Notes: a model not told the origin generated them from the sequence alone. A DNA stretch of 64,000 nucleotides from Tepidiphilus margaritifer DSM 15129 (GCF_000425565.1 NZ_AUDR01000016.1:111918-175917), one strand, 5' to 3'. Counted from the stretch's first letter, positions 17,562 to 28,608 are shown. A program made the numbers and translations.

Positions 17562-18581
17562 ATGAAGAAAAAAACCATCGTCGCGGCGCTCGCTGCGGCA
17601 TGCGCTCTTTCCACCCCCGCTTGGGCGGGACAAACGCTCGATACCGTGCTCAAACGCGGCGTGCTGCATTGCGGCGTCAGCGACGGTCTGCCGGGGTTTT
17701 CCTACACCGACGCAAGCGGCAACTACGTGGGCATCGACGCGGATTTCTGCCGTGCGGTGGCCGCGGCGCTCTTCGGTGATGCGAAGAAAGTGAAATTCAC
17801 ACCGCTCACCGCCAAGGAGCGCTTCACCGCCCTGCAATCGGGCGAGATCGACGTACTGTCGCGCAATTCCACCTGGACCATCTCGCGCGACGTCGGCATG
17901 GGCATGTCCTTTGCTGGCGTTACCTACTACGACGGCCAGGGATTCCTCGTGAACAAGAAACTGGGCGTGAAGAGCGCCCGCGAGCTCGACGGTGCTACCG
18001 TCTGCATTTTGGCAGGTACCAGCACCGAGATGAATCTCTCGGACTACTTCCGCTCCAATGGCATGAAATACACGCCGGTCACCTATGAGAAGTCCGATGA
18101 ATCCGCCAAAGCGCTCGAATCGGGCCGCTGTGACGTGCTCACGTCCGATCAATCTCAGCTCTACGCTCAACGCATGAAACTCGCCCATCCGGACGATTAC
18201 GTCGTGCTGCCCGAGGTGATTTCGAAAGAGCCCCTCGGCCCCGTAGTCCGCCAGGGAGATCCCGAGTGGTTCAACGTGGTGCGCTGGACCCTCTTTGCCC
18301 TCGTTGCGGCTGAAGACTATGGCATCACCTCGGCCAATGTCGATCAGATGGCCAAGACTTCCACCAACCCCGAGGTGCGGCGCCTGCTCGGTCTGGACGC
18401 CGATTTCGGCAAGGACATGAAGCTCAAGAAAGACTGGGCCTACCAGATCGTCAAGCAAGTGGGCAATTACGGCGAGATGTTCGAACGTAACGTCGGCAAA
18501 GGAAGCCCCCTCAAGATCGAACGCGGCCTCAACGCCCAATGGAACAAAGGCGGCTTGCAGTACTCCCCACCCTTCCGCTGA
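17562..18581 (+). CDS. aapJ: Polar amino-acid ABC transporter, periplasmic binding protein
   Basis: This 339-residue substrate-binding protein has a cleavable signal peptide, MKKKTIVAALAAACALSTPA, with likely cleavage after AWA at 23. The mature part matches the AapJ/BztA group: TLDTVLKRGVLHCGVSDGLP, GIDADFCRAVAAALFGD, RFTALQSGEIDVLSRNSTWT and ILAGTSTEMNLSDYF. Members bind glutamate, glutamine, aspartate and other L-amino acids for uptake. AAGGAGGAA lies 6 nt before the ATG; the frame upstream (from 17478) lacks such a site. It heads a four-gene operon with two permeases and an ATPase. Confidence 0.94.
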   Translation: MKKKTIVAALAAACALSTPAWAGQTLDTVLKRGVLHCGVSDGLPGFSYTDASGNYVGIDADFCRAVAAALFGDAKKVKFTPLTAKERFTALQSGEIDVLSRNSTWTISRDVGMGMSFAGVTYYDGQGFLVNKKLGVKSARELDGATVCILAGTSTEMNLSDYFRSNGMKYTPVTYEKSDESAKALESGRCDVLTSDQSQLYAQRMKLAHPDDYVVLPEVISKEPLGPVVRQGDPEWFNVVRWTLFALVAAEDYGITSANVDQMAKTSTNPEVRRLLGLDADFGKDMKLKKDWAYQIVKQVGNYGEMFERNVGKGSPLKIERGLNAQWNKGGLQYSPPFR

Positions 18582-18598
18582 TTCCATCGCTTTCCTCG

Positions 18599-18621
18599 TC
18601 CGCCGTCGTCTCGGCGGCGGA
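18599..18621 (+). terminator. Intercistronic hairpin between aapJ and aapQ
   Basis: TCCGCCG and CGGCGGA form a stem 18 bp after the aapJ stop, with an alternative CCGCCG/CGGCGG register, followed by CTCTTTTCGG. Such hairpins after binding-protein genes commonly cause partial termination or protect upstream mRNA, keeping the binding protein in excess over the permeases. Confidence 0.45.
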
Positions 18622-18640
18622 CTCTTTTCGGTTGATCCCT

Positions 18641-19828
18641 ATGACCCCAGGCGAAACGATTCGCGGCGGCAGAGTGCGCCGCTGGCTCTATGATCCAAAG
18701 ATCCGCGCCCTCGCGGCGCAGATTCTTACCATTCTGGCAATCGGGCTTTTTGCCGGCTGGATCGTGCACAACACCGTGCACAACCTCACGGTGCGCGGCA
18801 TCGCCTCCGGCTTCGGCTTTCTGCACAATCCCGCGGGTTTTGGCATCCTGCAGACGCTCATCGATTATCGCGAAACCGACACCTTCGCGCGCGTCTTCGT
18901 GATCGGTCTGCTCAATACCCTGCTCGTGGCGGCGTTGGGCATCGTCTTCGCCACCGTGCTGGGTTTTCTCGTGGGAATCGGGCGTCTGGCCGAAAATGCG
19001 CTTATCCGCGGCCTATCGGCTCTCTACGTCGAAACCTTTCGCAATGTTCCCCCGCTGCTGCAGATCTTCTTCTGGTACTTCGCGGTGCTGCGCGCCATGC
19101 CTTCGCCGCGCCAGAGCCACGAGTTCCTGGGAGCGTTCTTCCTCAACATCCGCGGCCTCTACGTGCCACGTCCCATTCCCGCCGAGGGATTCGTCCCGAC
19201 CTTGCTCGCGCTGGGAATCGCGCTCGTCTCGGCCTTTGCCCTGAGTCGTTGGGCTCGCCGTCGGCAGGAGCGCACCGGCGAGCCCTTCCCCACGGGGCGA
19301 GCCACGTTGTTGCTGCTCATCGGCTTGCCGCTTGCTGCGCGCCTGATCTTCGGTGCCCCTTTCACCTGGGAGCTTCCCCAGTTGCAGGGATTCAACTTCC
19401 GCGGCGGGTGGGTCTTGCTGCCCGAGCTCGTCGCGCTCACGCTGGCCCTGTCGCTTTATACCGCCGCCTTCATCGCCGAAACGGTCCGCTCCGGCATCCA
19501 GTCGGTGCCGCGCGGACAGATCGAGGCGGCAATCGCGCTGGGATTGACTCCGCGCCAGCGCCTGCGCCTCATCGTCCTGCCGCAGGCCATGCGCGTCATC
19601 ATCCCGCCGCTCACCAGCCAGTACCTCAATCTGACGAAGAACTCCTCGCTGGGCGCGGCGATCGGCTATCCCGACCTCGTGGGGCTCTTCGCCGGCACGG
19701 TGCTCAATCAGACCGGACAGGCGATCGAGACCATCGCCATGACGATGGCGGTATATCTGCTCATCAGCCTGTCGATCTCTCTCGTCATGAACTGGTACAA
19801 CCGGCGCATGGCGCTGGTCGAACGCTGA
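18641..19828 (+). CDS. aapQ: Polar amino-acid ABC transporter permease (AapQ/BztB type)
   Basis: This is an inner-membrane permease of 395 residues, long for the HisM/GlnP family as expected for AapQ/BztB. Hydrophobic helices include ILTILAIGLFAGWIV, VFVIGLLNTLLVAALGIVF and several near the C-terminus. The EAA loop that contacts the ATPase is SVPRGQIEAAIALGLTPRQR. The frame extends upstream into aapJ, but ATG 18641 gives the usual N-terminus and avoids a 42-bp overlap. It starts 59 bp after aapJ, beyond the hairpin. Confidence 0.93.
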   Translation: MTPGETIRGGRVRRWLYDPKIRALAAQILTILAIGLFAGWIVHNTVHNLTVRGIASGFGFLHNPAGFGILQTLIDYRETDTFARVFVIGLLNTLLVAALGIVFATVLGFLVGIGRLAENALIRGLSALYVETFRNVPPLLQIFFWYFAVLRAMPSPRQSHEFLGAFFLNIRGLYVPRPIPAEGFVPTLLALGIALVSAFALSRWARRRQERTGEPFPTGRATLLLLIGLPLAARLIFGAPFTWELPQLQGFNFRGGWVLLPELVALTLALSLYTAAFIAETVRSGIQSVPRGQIEAAIALGLTPRQRLRLIVLPQAMRVIIPPLTSQYLNLTKNSSLGAAIGYPDLVGLFAGTVLNQTGQAIETIAMTMAVYLLISLSISLVMNWYNRRMALVER

Positions 19829-19837
19829 GGATCCGCC

Positions 19838-20929
19838 ATGTCTTCCTCCCCTTCCCTTCGTCCTCCCGTCGTGCGCGTGGACGCGCTGCGCTGGCTGCGG
19901 GAGAACCTCTTCTCCGGCCCGATCAATACGGCGCTCACTCTGGTCGCGCTCTATCTGCTGTGGCGCTTCGTCCCCCCTGTACTGGGCTGGCTCTTTTTCG
20001 ACGCCACCTGGCAAGGGAGTTCCCGTGCCGATTGCCATCCGGGTGGAGCGTGCTGGATCTTCATCGGCCAGCGGTTCGGACAATTCCTCTATGGTTTTTA
20101 TCCGGCAGAAGAGCGCTGGCGGGTGAATCTGGCGGCCCTGTCGATCATTTTGCTGGCCGTACCGCTCTTTTTCTCCCGCCTTCCGCAGCGACGTCGCTGG
20201 GCGATCGGCTATTTTCTCTTTACCCCTGTGCTGGTGTGGTGGCTGCTCTATGGTGCGGGAATCCTAGGGCTTCCGACCGTCTCCACCGACCAATGGGGCG
20301 GTCTGATGCTCACCCTGGTAATCGCCGCCGTCGGCATTGCCGGTGCCCTGCCGCTGGGCATCCTGCTCGCGCTAGGGCGGCGCTCGCAGCTGCCGGCGAT
20401 CAAGATCGTCTGCATCACCTTCATCGAATTCTGGCGCGGAGTGCCGCTCATCACGGTGCTCTTCATGTCCTCGGTGATGCTGCCGCTCTTCCTGCCCGAG
20501 CAGATGTCGATCGACAAACTCGTGCGGGCACTCATCGCCGTCATCCTCTTCGAAGCGGCCTATCTCGCCGAAGTGGTGCGCGGCGGCTTGCAAGCCATTC
20601 CCAAGGGGCAATACGAGGCTGCTCATGCCCTCGGCTTGAGCTACTGGCAGTCGATGGGCCTCGTGATCCTGCCTCAGGCCCTGCGTCTGGTGATCCCGGG
20701 TATCGTCAATACCTTCATCGCGCTCTTCAAGGATACGAGCTTAGTGATCATCATCGGCCTGGCGGATTTCTTCACCACGGTCCACCGGGCCACGGTCGCC
20801 CCCGAATGGCTCGGCTTTTCCACCGAAGGCTACGTCTTTGCCGCCTTCGTCTATTTCCTTTTCTGCTTCGGCATGTCGCGCTACTCGATCGCCTTGGAAA
20901 AACGCCTGGCGCGCAGCGAAAAGCGCTGA
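19838..20929 (+). CDS. aapM: Polar amino-acid ABC transporter permease (AapM/BztC type)
   Basis: This is the second 363-residue permease of the importer. Membrane segments are spread through the protein (for example [32 protein letters not shown] and [20 protein letters not shown]), and the ATPase-contact loop is [20 protein letters not shown]. It starts 9 bp after aapQ with a GAGGA Shine-Dalgarno overlapping the aapQ stop. AapQ and AapM normally form a heterodimer in the inner membrane. Confidence 0.93.
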   Translation: MSSSPSLRPPVVRVDALRWLRENLFSGPINTALTLVALYLLWRFVPPVLGWLFFDATWQGSSRADCHPGGACWIFIGQRFGQFLYGFYPAEERWRVNLAALSIILLAVPLFFSRLPQRRRWAIGYFLFTPVLVWWLLYGAGILGLPTVSTDQWGGLMLTLVIAAVGIAGALPLGILLALGRRSQLPAIKIVCITFIEFWRGVPLITVLFMSSVMLPLFLPEQMSIDKLVRALIAVILFEAAYLAEVVRGGLQAIPKGQYEAAHALGLSYWQSMGLVILPQALRLVIPGIVNTFIALFKDTSLVIIIGLADFFTTVHRATVAPEWLGFSTEGYVFAAFVYFLFCFGMSRYSIALEKRLARSEKR

Positions 20930-20960
20930 CCCCCCTTCATTTTCCCGATGGGAGAACCAA

Positions 20961-21746
20961 ATGGAACTCATGGAAGAGACGCTCACGCGCCTCGAATCGC
21001 ACAAGACTCAAGAGGTGATGATCCTCATGGAGCACGTCAACAAGTGGTATCACGATTTCCACGTGCTCAAGGACATCGATCTCACGGTGATGGCCGGCGA
21101 GCGCATCGTGATATGCGGCCCTTCGGGTTCGGGTAAATCGACCCTCATCCGTTGCATCAACCGGCTCGAGGCGCACCAGCGAGGGCGCATCGTCGTCGAT
21201 GGCATCGAACTCACCGAAGACGTGAAAGCGATCGACGCCATCCGCCGTGAAGTGGGAATGGTCTTTCAGCACTTCAACCTCTTCCCTCACCTCACGGTGC
21301 TCGAGAACTGCACGCTGGCGCCGATCTGGGTGAAGAAAATGCCCAAGAAAGAGGCCGAGGCGCTGGCGCTCCAGTATCTTCAGCGGGTGCGCATCGCCGA
21401 TCAGGCGCACAAGTATCCGGGGCAACTCTCGGGGGGGCAACAGCAGCGCGTGGCGATCGCCCGGGCACTGTGCATGAAGCCGAAGATCATGCTCTTCGAC
21501 GAGCCCACTTCTGCGCTCGACCCGGAGATGGTCAAGGAAGTGCTCGACACCATGATCGAACTCGCCGCCGAGGGGATGACCATGCTGTGCGTGACCCACG
21601 AGATGGGCTTTGCGCGCACCGTGGCCGACCGGGTGATTTTCATGGACCGCGGCGAGATCGTGGAGCAGGCCCCGCCGGAGGAATTCTTCCTCCACCCGAA
21701 GGAAGAGCGCACGCGCCGCTTCCTCGGGCAGATCCTGCACCACTGA
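20961..21746 (+). CDS. aapP: Polar amino-acid ABC transporter ATP-binding protein
   Basis: This 261-residue ATPase energises the importer. It has Walker [14 protein letters not shown], the Q-loop in [16 protein letters not shown] signature [15 protein letters not shown], Walker [16 protein letters not shown] and the switch His in [13 protein letters not shown]. The frame opens 41 codons upstream inside aapM, but ATG 20961 with GGGAG eight bases before it matches the family N-terminus. Its stop is 7 bp from the stop of the convergent chemoreceptor gene, with no terminator visible. Confidence 0.96.
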   Translation: MELMEETLTRLESHKTQEVMILMEHVNKWYHDFHVLKDIDLTVMAGERIVICGPSGSGKSTLIRCINRLEAHQRGRIVVDGIELTEDVKAIDAIRREVGMVFQHFNLFPHLTVLENCTLAPIWVKKMPKKEAEALALQYLQRVRIADQAHKYPGQLSGGQQQRVAIARALCMKPKIMLFDEPTSALDPEMVKEVLDTMIELAAEGMTMLCVTHEMGFARTVADRVIFMDRGEIVEQAPPEEFFLHPKEERTRRFLGQILHH

Positions 21747-21753
21747 GCAGCGC

Positions 21754-23553
21754 TCAGTCCTTGCTCAGGGCTTCGATCGGCAGGCCGACGCGCACGTTCC
21801 CCCACAGGCGGCCATCGACGTAGATCGGCATGGCGACATCGACGAGGACCTCGCCCGTGTCGCGGCGGTAGGTCTGCATCAGCACCGGAGCGGTATTCTG
21901 CGCCGCGCGCAGCTCGCGGGGATTGTCGAACTTGCGGTAAGTGCGGTTGCCCACCAGATCTTTTTCCCTGTCGCCGGTGAGGGGCTTGCTGAACTTCGCG
22001 TTGTGCGCCGAGAGGTAGCCGTCGGTATTGACGGCCACCACGAACACCGCCTCCGGGATCCGCGCCAGCCCCTCGTCCAGCAGGTGCTGACAGCGGCGCA
22101 CGAACTCGTCGCTCCAGGCGAGCTTGAATTTCGGCGGATCGCAGTTCAGATAGGGGCGGTAGTTGCGGTCGAACACGTCGACGCCATCGCGTGCCATCGC
22201 TTCGAGCTGGGCCTGGATGGCATCGCGAATGGTCCGCTCCTCGCGCACGAGCTGATCGAAGCGGCCACGGCCAACACGGTAACGGGCGAGCATCTCGAGG
22301 ATGGTTTCGGTACGCTCGGCCAGAGTGTCGATGTCGCTTCGAGTCTCCTGCATCAGGCGACGTACGGCCTCGCCCACCTCGGCGATGTGGCGCACGTGTC
22401 CCACCATCGCGTCGTTCGCCTGCACCAGATGTCCGCTGGCCGTGACCATCTCTCCCAGGCTCTCGCGGCTGCGGTGGAACGCCTCGTCCATGCGCAGGAA
22501 TTCGTCTTCGACGTGATGGACCGAACGCAGCGTCTCGTCCATATCGGCGTTGATCGCCTCGTTCTGACTGCGGGTCTGGTCGACGATGCCAATCATGCCA
22601 TCGATATCTCGGGTGATCTCTTGCGAGGAGAGGTTGACGCGTTCGGCGAGCTTGCGCACCTCGTCGGCCACCACGGCGAATCCGCGCCCATATTCTCCGG
22701 CGCGCGCCGCTTCGATCGCTGCGTTCAGGGCGAGCAAATTCGTCTGGTCGGCGACTTCGCGGATCAAACCGGCGATGCGGCGGATCTGCTCGGAGCGGTT
22801 CGCCAATTCGCCCACCGTGCCGGTAAAGCTAGCCAGACGCTCGCGCGAAGTACTGACGCGCTGCACGACGGCGTGCAGTTCGGAGAGCGCCGAAGAGACT
22901 GCGGCCAAGCTCTCCTGCATCGTCGTGTCCAGCCCCTGGATCCGCGTCTGGACCTCCTCGATCGCCTCCGTCGTACGCTGGCTCGCGGCAAAGACTTCGT
23001 CGGCCAGACGCAGCTGGGTCTCGGCGCCCTTCTCGGCTTCCACCGCCTTGGCATCGGCGCGCACCGCATCCCCGCCCACTTCCACGCTCACCCGGCGCAG
23101 GTCGACGATGATTGCTCGCATCTTCTCGGCAAACGCGTTGTAGGCTTTGGCGAGTTCTCCCAGCTCGTCGTGCGTCATCACCGGCAGGTCGACGGAGAAA
23201 TCCCCTTCGCGCCGGTCGTTGCTCAGGGTGCGGAAGATCTCGGCCATGCGTCGCAGCGGCCGCACGATGAGGTGGCGCATGTAGAGGATGAGCCCGACGG
23301 ACACGAGCAAGATCGCAATGACCAGCACCGCGAATTCGCCGAGGGTTTGGCCAAACGCCGCCGCGACTTCGGCGCGTAGTGCTTCGCCCCCTTGGCGGAC
23401 GAGGAGTTCGTCGATGCGCGCTCTCAAAGACGAGAGCAGCAGCAAACCCATCGCCGCCATGAGAGGCAAGAGGAGAAAACTCGCGAATTTTTTCGTGACC
23501 GTGGCAAAAAAAGTACGCTCTACCCAGTCGTAAGCGCGCCAGAACCAACCCAT
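21754..23553 (-). CDS. Methyl-accepting chemotaxis protein with C-terminal sensor-like domain
   Basis: This 599-residue chemoreceptor has an N-terminal helix [18 protein letters not shown] (about 27-44), a loop of only ~35 residues, a second helix [21 protein letters not shown], then HAMP ([10 protein letters not shown]) and a signalling domain whose hairpin tip is [20 protein letters not shown]. About 170 residues follow the signalling domain, including [35 protein letters not shown] and [20 protein letters not shown], which look like a Cache/PAS-type ligand fold placed in the cytoplasm. The last motif is typical of the membrane-distal end of Cache domains. ATG 23553 has GGAG six bases upstream; two earlier in-frame ATGs are possible. 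A sigma-28 promoter lies just upstream. Confidence 0.92.
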   Translation of the reverse strand: MGWFWRAYDWVERTFFATVTKKFASFLLLPLMAAMGLLLLSSLRARIDELLVRQGGEALRAEVAAAFGQTLGEFAVLVIAILLVSVGLILYMRHLIVRPLRRMAEIFRTLSNDRREGDFSVDLPVMTHDELGELAKAYNAFAEKMRAIIVDLRRVSVEVGGDAVRADAKAVEAEKGAETQLRLADEVFAASQRTTEAIEEVQTRIQGLDTTMQESLAAVSSALSELHAVVQRVSTSRERLASFTGTVGELANRSEQIRRIAGLIREVADQTNLLALNAAIEAARAGEYGRGFAVVADEVRKLAERVNLSSQEITRDIDGMIGIVDQTRSQNEAINADMDETLRSVHHVEDEFLRMDEAFHRSRESLGEMVTASGHLVQANDAMVGHVRHIAEVGEAVRRLMQETRSDIDTLAERTETILEMLARYRVGRGRFDQLVREERTIRDAIQAQLEAMARDGVDVFDRNYRPYLNCDPPKFKLAWSDEFVRRCQHLLDEGLARIPEAVFVVAVNTDGYLSAHNAKFSKPLTGDREKDLVGNRTYRKFDNPRELRAAQNTAPVLMQTYRRDTGEVLVDVAMPIYVDGRLWGNVRVGLPIEALSKD

Positions 23554-23579
23554 GTCCTTCTCCATCGGCATTTGAGGAG

Positions 23580-23606
23580 TTATCGGCCTCCCTCGAAAAA
23601 ACTTTA
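23580..23606 (-). promoter_or_regulatory. Sigma-28 (FliA) promoter of the chemoreceptor gene
   Basis: On the minus strand TAAA (23606-23603), a 15-bp spacer and GCCGATAA (23587-23580) match the flagellar sigma-28 consensus exactly. Expression with late flagellar and chemotaxis genes is therefore expected. Confidence 0.8.
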
Positions 23607-23742
23607 GCCGATACTGGCACGCTTCGCTTGCACGAGGCTGACGGAGGCGCCGTCCTCGTTTGCCAGAAGTCATGCGGTTTGCTCCCTCGCGCCGGAAATG
23701 CGAAAATTCCTCCTTTCGTTCGCCCAGATCCCGAGTCCTCCC

Positions 23743-25257
23743 ATGACGGAACCAATGACTTCCGAGCCGCTCACCCTTGCCGAAGAGAACCGCATCATCG
23801 CCGAACGGCGCAAGAAACTCGCGGCGCTGCGTGCCCGCGGTCCGGCCTTCCCCAACGATTTCGAACGGCTCAATCTCGCCGCCAAGCTCGACGAAGCCTA
23901 CGGCGAAACCGAGCCGGAAAAACTCCAGGAACTCAAGCCCGCCGCGGTCGTGGCCGGGCGCATCATGTTGAAGCGCGTCATGGGCAAGGCGAGTTTCATC
24001 ACGATCCAGGACATGTCCGGCCGCATCCAGGTCTATGTGGCGCGAGACAGCGTCGGGGCCGAGGTCTATGAGGAGTTCAAACATTGGGACATCGGTGACA
24101 TCGTCGGCGTCTCAGGTCACCTCTTCAAGACGCGCACCGGCGAGCTCACGATCCACGCGGAATCGATCCGCTTGCTCACCAAGAGCTTGCGCCCGCTGCC
24201 GGACAAATACCACGGCCTGGCCGACCAGGAGCTGAAATACCGGCAGCGCTACGTCGATCTCATCATGAGCGAGGAGACGCGCCGGCGATTCGTCGCCCGC
24301 AGCCGTCTCATCGAGGCGATTCGCGACTACATGCGCGAGTATGGATTCCTCGAAGTCGAAACGCCCATGCTCCACCCCATTCCCGGCGGAGCCAACGCGC
24401 GTCCCTTCGTCACGCACCACAACGCGCTCGACATGCCGATGTACCTGCGTATCGCCCCCGAGCTCTACCTCAAGCGCCTGGTGGTGGGCGGATTCGAAAA
24501 GGTGTTCGAGATCAACCGCAATTTCCGCAACGAGGGGATCTCGCCGCGGCACAATCCCGAATTCACCATGATGGAGTTCTACGAGGCCTACAGCGACTAC
24601 CGCAAGATGATGGATTTCACCGAAGGGTTGATCCGTCATGCGGCGCGCGTGGCGCTGGGCACGGAGCGCTTCATCTATCAGGGGCGTGAACTCGATCTGT
24701 CACAGCCCTTCGCGCGGCTCACCATCGTCGAGGCGATCCAGAAACATCACCCCGGCTGGTCTCGCGCCCAGCTCGAGGATCCGCAGTGGCTGCGCGCCAA
24801 GCTGGCCGAACTCGGCGTGGACGTCAAACCGGACATGGGGCTGGGGGCGCTGCAGCTCGCGCTCTTCGAGGAGACCACCGAAGCCGAACTCTGGTCGCCG
24901 ACCTTCATCGTCGATTATCCGGCCGAAGTCTCGCCGCTCGCGCGCCGTAGCGACACCAACCCCGAGATCACCGAGCGATTCGAGCTCTTCATCGTCGGGC
25001 GTGAGATCGCCAATGGCTTTTCCGAATTGAACGACCCGGAAGACCAGGCCGAGCGATTCCTTGCGCAAGTACGGGCAAAAGAGGCCGGAGACGAAGAAGC
25101 GATGTACTTCGACGCCGATTACATCCGGGCGCTCGAATACGGCATGCCGCCCACCGGTGGCTGCGGCATCGGCATCGACCGGCTGGTGATGCTGCTCACC
25201 GACAGCCCCAACATCCGCGACGTCATCCTTTTCCCCGCCATGCGTCCGGAAGAGTAA
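23743..25257 (+). CDS. lysS: Lysyl-tRNA synthetase, class II
   Basis: LysS charges tRNA-Lys. The 504-residue length is standard. An N-terminal OB-fold anticodon-binding domain ([20 protein letters not shown] near 67) precedes the class II catalytic core: motif 1 around [15 protein letters not shown], motif 2 [20 protein letters not shown] and motif 3 [12 protein letters not shown]. The frame continues upstream to 23698 without a ribosome site; ATG 23743 (MTEPMTSEP) or ATG 23755 are the reasonable starts. It is divergent from the chemoreceptor and converges with mnmC, leaving 6 bp between stops. Confidence 0.96.
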   Translation: MTEPMTSEPLTLAEENRIIAERRKKLAALRARGPAFPNDFERLNLAAKLDEAYGETEPEKLQELKPAAVVAGRIMLKRVMGKASFITIQDMSGRIQVYVARDSVGAEVYEEFKHWDIGDIVGVSGHLFKTRTGELTIHAESIRLLTKSLRPLPDKYHGLADQELKYRQRYVDLIMSEETRRRFVARSRLIEAIRDYMREYGFLEVETPMLHPIPGGANARPFVTHHNALDMPMYLRIAPELYLKRLVVGGFEKVFEINRNFRNEGISPRHNPEFTMMEFYEAYSDYRKMMDFTEGLIRHAARVALGTERFIYQGRELDLSQPFARLTIVEAIQKHHPGWSRAQLEDPQWLRAKLAELGVDVKPDMGLGALQLALFEETTEAELWSPTFIVDYPAEVSPLARRSDTNPEITERFELFIVGREIANGFSELNDPEDQAERFLAQVRAKEAGDEEAMYFDADYIRALEYGMPPTGGCGIGIDRLVMLLTDSPNIRDVILFPAMRPEE

Positions 25258-25263
25258 GGCACT

Positions 25264-27102
25264 TCAGCGGCGGAAAAAGCGTGCCGGGTCGGCCGCGAGC
25301 GCCGTGGTGCGCTCGAGCGGCCAGGGCTCGCCGCAAAGCATGGCCGCGGCAAGCCGCGCTGCCGGCACCGCGAAGGCCAAGCCCCGTGCGCCGAATCCCG
25401 AGAGTATGAAAAGTCCCGGCGTCTCGCCCAGGGGACCGACCACCGGCAGACGATCCGGTACCGTCGGCCGAAATCCTACTCGTGCTTCGAGCGAGGCGAA
25501 ATCGAGCCCCGCCGTGTAGCCGGGTAAAATCGCTTCGAGCTTGGCGAGGTTTTCCCGGTGATCGCTGGCGCGCACGGCAGGGTCCGGGTCATCCACGGCC
25601 AACGTCGCTCCGAAGGCGCGCCGCCCCGAGACTTCCGGCGTCACATAGCCGTTGCGGCACACCGTCACCCGAGGCGGCGAACCTACCTCGGCCGGCGCGA
25701 GCGACACTTGGCCGCGCGCGGGCCGGATCGGCAGTCCGGCCGCCTGAGCGAACGAGGAGACTTCCGCGCCCGCGGCGAGCACCACCGCGTCGGCTTCTTC
25801 CAGGACCTTACCCTCGGCGTCGCGCACGCGCCAGCCCGGTGCGTACGGCTCGATCGAACCAACGGCCGTGGCGCAACGCAGCGTGAGCATCGGTCCGGCG
25901 AGTTCGAGCAAGCGGCGGCACCAGCGCTGCGGGCCGATCCAGCCGCCGAGCTCGAACCACCAGCCGCCCTGCGCCACCGGCCAGCCGATGCGCTCGGAGA
26001 GCGTGGCCGCGTCGAGCCAGGTCAACACCTCGGACGGCGGGGCAAGCCGCTCGAGCGTCGCGCGCTGCTTGCGCGCCTGCGCTTCGTCGCGCGCCAGATG
26101 CGCCACGCCGTTCGGTCCCCAAGGGGCGTCGATTCCCTGCGCTTCCCATTCGCGCAGCATGGCGTGGGCGGCGAGCGTGCCGGCGCGTGTCCAGCGCGAG
26201 AGGCGATTGTCGTCGGCGCTCGGCAGCCAGCGCAGCACCCCGGCGAGGTTGCCCGAAGCGCCCTGTCCCGGTGCCGATTCCCGCTCGAAGAGCGTCACGG
26301 GCACGCCGCGGCGTGCGAGCGCATGGGCGAGGTTTGCCCCTGCCATGCCTGCACCGATCACCACGACCCGAGCGGGACGTCGTTCCTCGGCGAGCATCCC
26401 CTCGCGCCAGGCGATGGTCATCTCCCGCTTGCCGGCGAATCCGGGCGCCGGACGGACGCTCAGGCCGGCGGCGGCGAGCCGCCGGCGTACCTCACCGGCC
26501 GCACACCAGGTAGCGAGCCGCGCCCCCGGTTTCATGCGCCGTGCGACCGCGGCGAGCAGCGGCTCCGACCACATGGCAGGGTTCTTCGTCGGGGCGAATC
26601 CGTCGAGATAGACGGCATCGAACCGGCCTTCGATCTCCTCGATCGCCGCGGCATCGTGGTAGACGAGAAAGAGCCGCACCCGACCCTCGTCGAACTCGAC
26701 GGTATGAATACCCGGAACGAGCGGAGGTAAGCGTTGCCCCAAGGTCAGCGCGAGCGGACGCAGCTCGCTCTCCCCTTGCGCCCACACGTGGCGCCAGTCT
26801 TCGGCCGTAAGCGGATGCTTTTCCAGGGAAACGAAATCGAGCCGCTGCGCGCGTCGCGGATCCGAACGCCACGCCGCCCAGGTGGCGAGAAAATTCCCCC
26901 CCAGCCCGAATCCCGTCTCCAGGATGGCGAAGTGTGCCCGCCCCGCCCACGCCTGCGGCAGCCCTGTGCCGCCGAGAAAGACGTGTCGGCTCTGGGCGAG
27001 CGCTCCATGCACCGAGTGATAGACGTCGTCGTAGTCGCCATGTGCTGGCACGCCCTCGCGCCACTGCAAGCGCGCCGGGATGAGTTCGAGGAGCTTTGCC
27101 AT
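25264..27102 (-). CDS. mnmC: tRNA 5-methylaminomethyl-2-thiouridine biosynthesis bifunctional protein MnmC
   Basis: MnmC completes the mnm5 modification of the wobble uridine in tRNAs for Lys, Glu and Gln. The N-terminal methyltransferase domain (ILETGFGLGGNFLATW near 62 and DAVYLDGFAPTKNPAMWS near 165) is fused to a C-terminal FAD oxidoreductase (VVIGAGMAGANLAHALARRG near 247). The 612-residue length is typical. A GTG lies two codons before the chosen ATG. It follows gltX by 12 bp, so the operon joins tRNA-Glu charging with modification of the same tRNA. Confidence 0.94.
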   Translation of the reverse strand: MAKLLELIPARLQWREGVPAHGDYDDVYHSVHGALAQSRHVFLGGTGLPQAWAGRAHFAILETGFGLGGNFLATWAAWRSDPRRAQRLDFVSLEKHPLTAEDWRHVWAQGESELRPLALTLGQRLPPLVPGIHTVEFDEGRVRLFLVYHDAAAIEEIEGRFDAVYLDGFAPTKNPAMWSEPLLAAVARRMKPGARLATWCAAGEVRRRLAAAGLSVRPAPGFAGKREMTIAWREGMLAEERRPARVVVIGAGMAGANLAHALARRGVPVTLFERESAPGQGASGNLAGVLRWLPSADDNRLSRWTRAGTLAAHAMLREWEAQGIDAPWGPNGVAHLARDEAQARKQRATLERLAPPSEVLTWLDAATLSERIGWPVAQGGWWFELGGWIGPQRWCRRLLELAGPMLTLRCATAVGSIEPYAPGWRVRDAEGKVLEEADAVVLAAGAEVSSFAQAAGLPIRPARGQVSLAPAEVGSPPRVTVCRNGYVTPEVSGRRAFGATLAVDDPDPAVRASDHRENLAKLEAILPGYTAGLDFASLEARVGFRPTVPDRLPVVGPLGETPGLFILSGFGARGLAFAVPAARLAAAMLCGEPWPLERTTALAADPARFFRR

Positions 27103-27114
27103 GGTCACGGGGGC

Positions 27115-28515
27115 TCAGAGGGCGCGCTCGAGCCGCGAAAGCGTGCGTTCCCGTCCCAGCACTTCGAGCACCGCTTCCACTGCCGGGGATTGCGGCACGC
27201 CCAGCAGCACCACCCGCAGCGGGATGCCGAGCTTGGGCATTTTTACGCCAGCCGCGGCGAGCGTTTCCTTGATGGCTGCGGCGAGCCGCTCACGCCGCCA
27301 TTCCGTTTCCGGGATCGCTTCGAGCCGACGATGGAGCTCGGCCAGCGCCCGGACGGCGGCTTCGTCGAGATGTTTCTCCCGTAATTCGGCCGCAGGATGC
27401 ACTTCGGCCACGAACGGCTCGACGCAGTCGGCCAGTTCCTCCAAAGTCTGCACCCGATCCTGATAGAGCGCCACCACCGGTTCGAGCGCTGCCGCATCGG
27501 CAACCGCGACGCCGCGCCGCGTGAGCCGTTCGGCGCAATCGGCCGCGAGCCGGCGCACTTCGGCCTGCTTGATGTAATGGGCGTTCAGCCAGCGCAGCTT
27601 GTCGAAGTCGAAGCGCGCCGGGGAAGGATTGACGTCTTTGAGATCGAACCAGGCGACGAACTGCTCGCGCGTGAAAATTTCGTCGTCGCCATGGCTCCAG
27701 CCCAGACGGGCGAGATAGTTGATCACCGCTTCCGGCAGATAACCGTCCTCATGGTACTGCATCACCGACACCGCCCCGTGGCGTTTGGAGAGCTTCTGCC
27801 CGTCCGGCCCCAGGATCATGGGCAAATGGGCGAACTGCGGCAGAGGGGCGCCGAGCGCGAGGTAGAGGTTGATCTGGCGCGGCGTATTGTTGACGTGATC
27901 GTCACCGCGGATGACGTGCGTGATGCGCATGTCCCAGTCGTCGACCACCACGCAGAAATTGTAGGTAGGGGTGCCGTCGGCACGGGCGATCACGAAGTCG
28001 TCGAGCTCTTCGTTGGCGAATTCGATGCGCCCTTTGACGAGATCGTCCCAGGCAACGGTGCCACTGAGCGGATTCTTGAACCGCACCACCGGCTGCACGC
28101 CAGGCGGCGGAGGCGGCAGAGTCTTGCCGGGCTCGGGGCGCCAGCGCCGGTCGTATCGCGGCTTTTCTCCGCGGGCACGCTGAGCCTCGCGCAGCGCCTC
28201 CAGCTCCTCGGGGCTCATGTAACAATGATAGGCGGTGCCGGCCGCGAGCATCTGCTCGATCACCTCGCGGTAGCGATCCATGCGCTGGGTCTGATAATAA
28301 GGCCCTTCGTCATGGTCGAGCTCCAGCCAATGCATGCCATCGAGAATGGCCTTGACCGCTTCGGCCGTGGAACGCTCGCGGTCGGTGTCCTCGATGCGCA
28401 GGATGAACTGGCCACCATAGTGACGGGCATAGGCCCAGGAGAAGAGCGCGGTGCGCGCACCGCCGATGTGCAGATAACCCGTGGGACTAGGAGCAAAACG
28501 CGTGCGGACGGTCAT
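27115..28515 (-). CDS. gltX: Glutamyl-tRNA synthetase
   Basis: GltX attaches glutamate to tRNA-Glu. The 466-residue class I enzyme has the HIGH motif in [19 protein letters not shown] at the start, the KMSKS-equivalent [10 protein letters not shown] near 240 and a C-terminal helical anticodon-binding domain. One or more paralogues with altered specificity exist in some bacteria, but the complete core and length point to the canonical enzyme. The 93-bp gap upstream, between it and hepT, shows no convincing promoter. Confidence 0.97.
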   Translation of the reverse strand: MTVRTRFAPSPTGYLHIGGARTALFSWAYARHYGGQFILRIEDTDRERSTAEAVKAILDGMHWLELDHDEGPYYQTQRMDRYREVIEQMLAAGTAYHCYMSPEELEALREAQRARGEKPRYDRRWRPEPGKTLPPPPPGVQPVVRFKNPLSGTVAWDDLVKGRIEFANEELDDFVIARADGTPTYNFCVVVDDWDMRITHVIRGDDHVNNTPRQINLYLALGAPLPQFAHLPMILGPDGQKLSKRHGAVSVMQYHEDGYLPEAVINYLARLGWSHGDDEIFTREQFVAWFDLKDVNPSPARFDFDKLRWLNAHYIKQAEVRRLAADCAERLTRRGVAVADAAALEPVVALYQDRVQTLEELADCVEPFVAEVHPAAELREKHLDEAAVRALAELHRRLEAIPETEWRRERLAAAIKETLAAAGVKMPKLGIPLRVVLLGVPQSPAVEAVLEVLGRERTLSRLERAL

Positions 28516-28608
28516 GATCGAAAAGGTTCCTCGAAAAAATCAACCGGCATCATGGTTGAAACGCAAAAATGTGGATGAAGCGCTAGAGGGTGGTCACCCG
28601 ACGGCATT

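Noticed and set aside
28516..28608. A gltX promoter in the hepT-gltX gap
   Set aside because: TTGCGT and TTGATT occur but without a matching -10 at suitable spacing.
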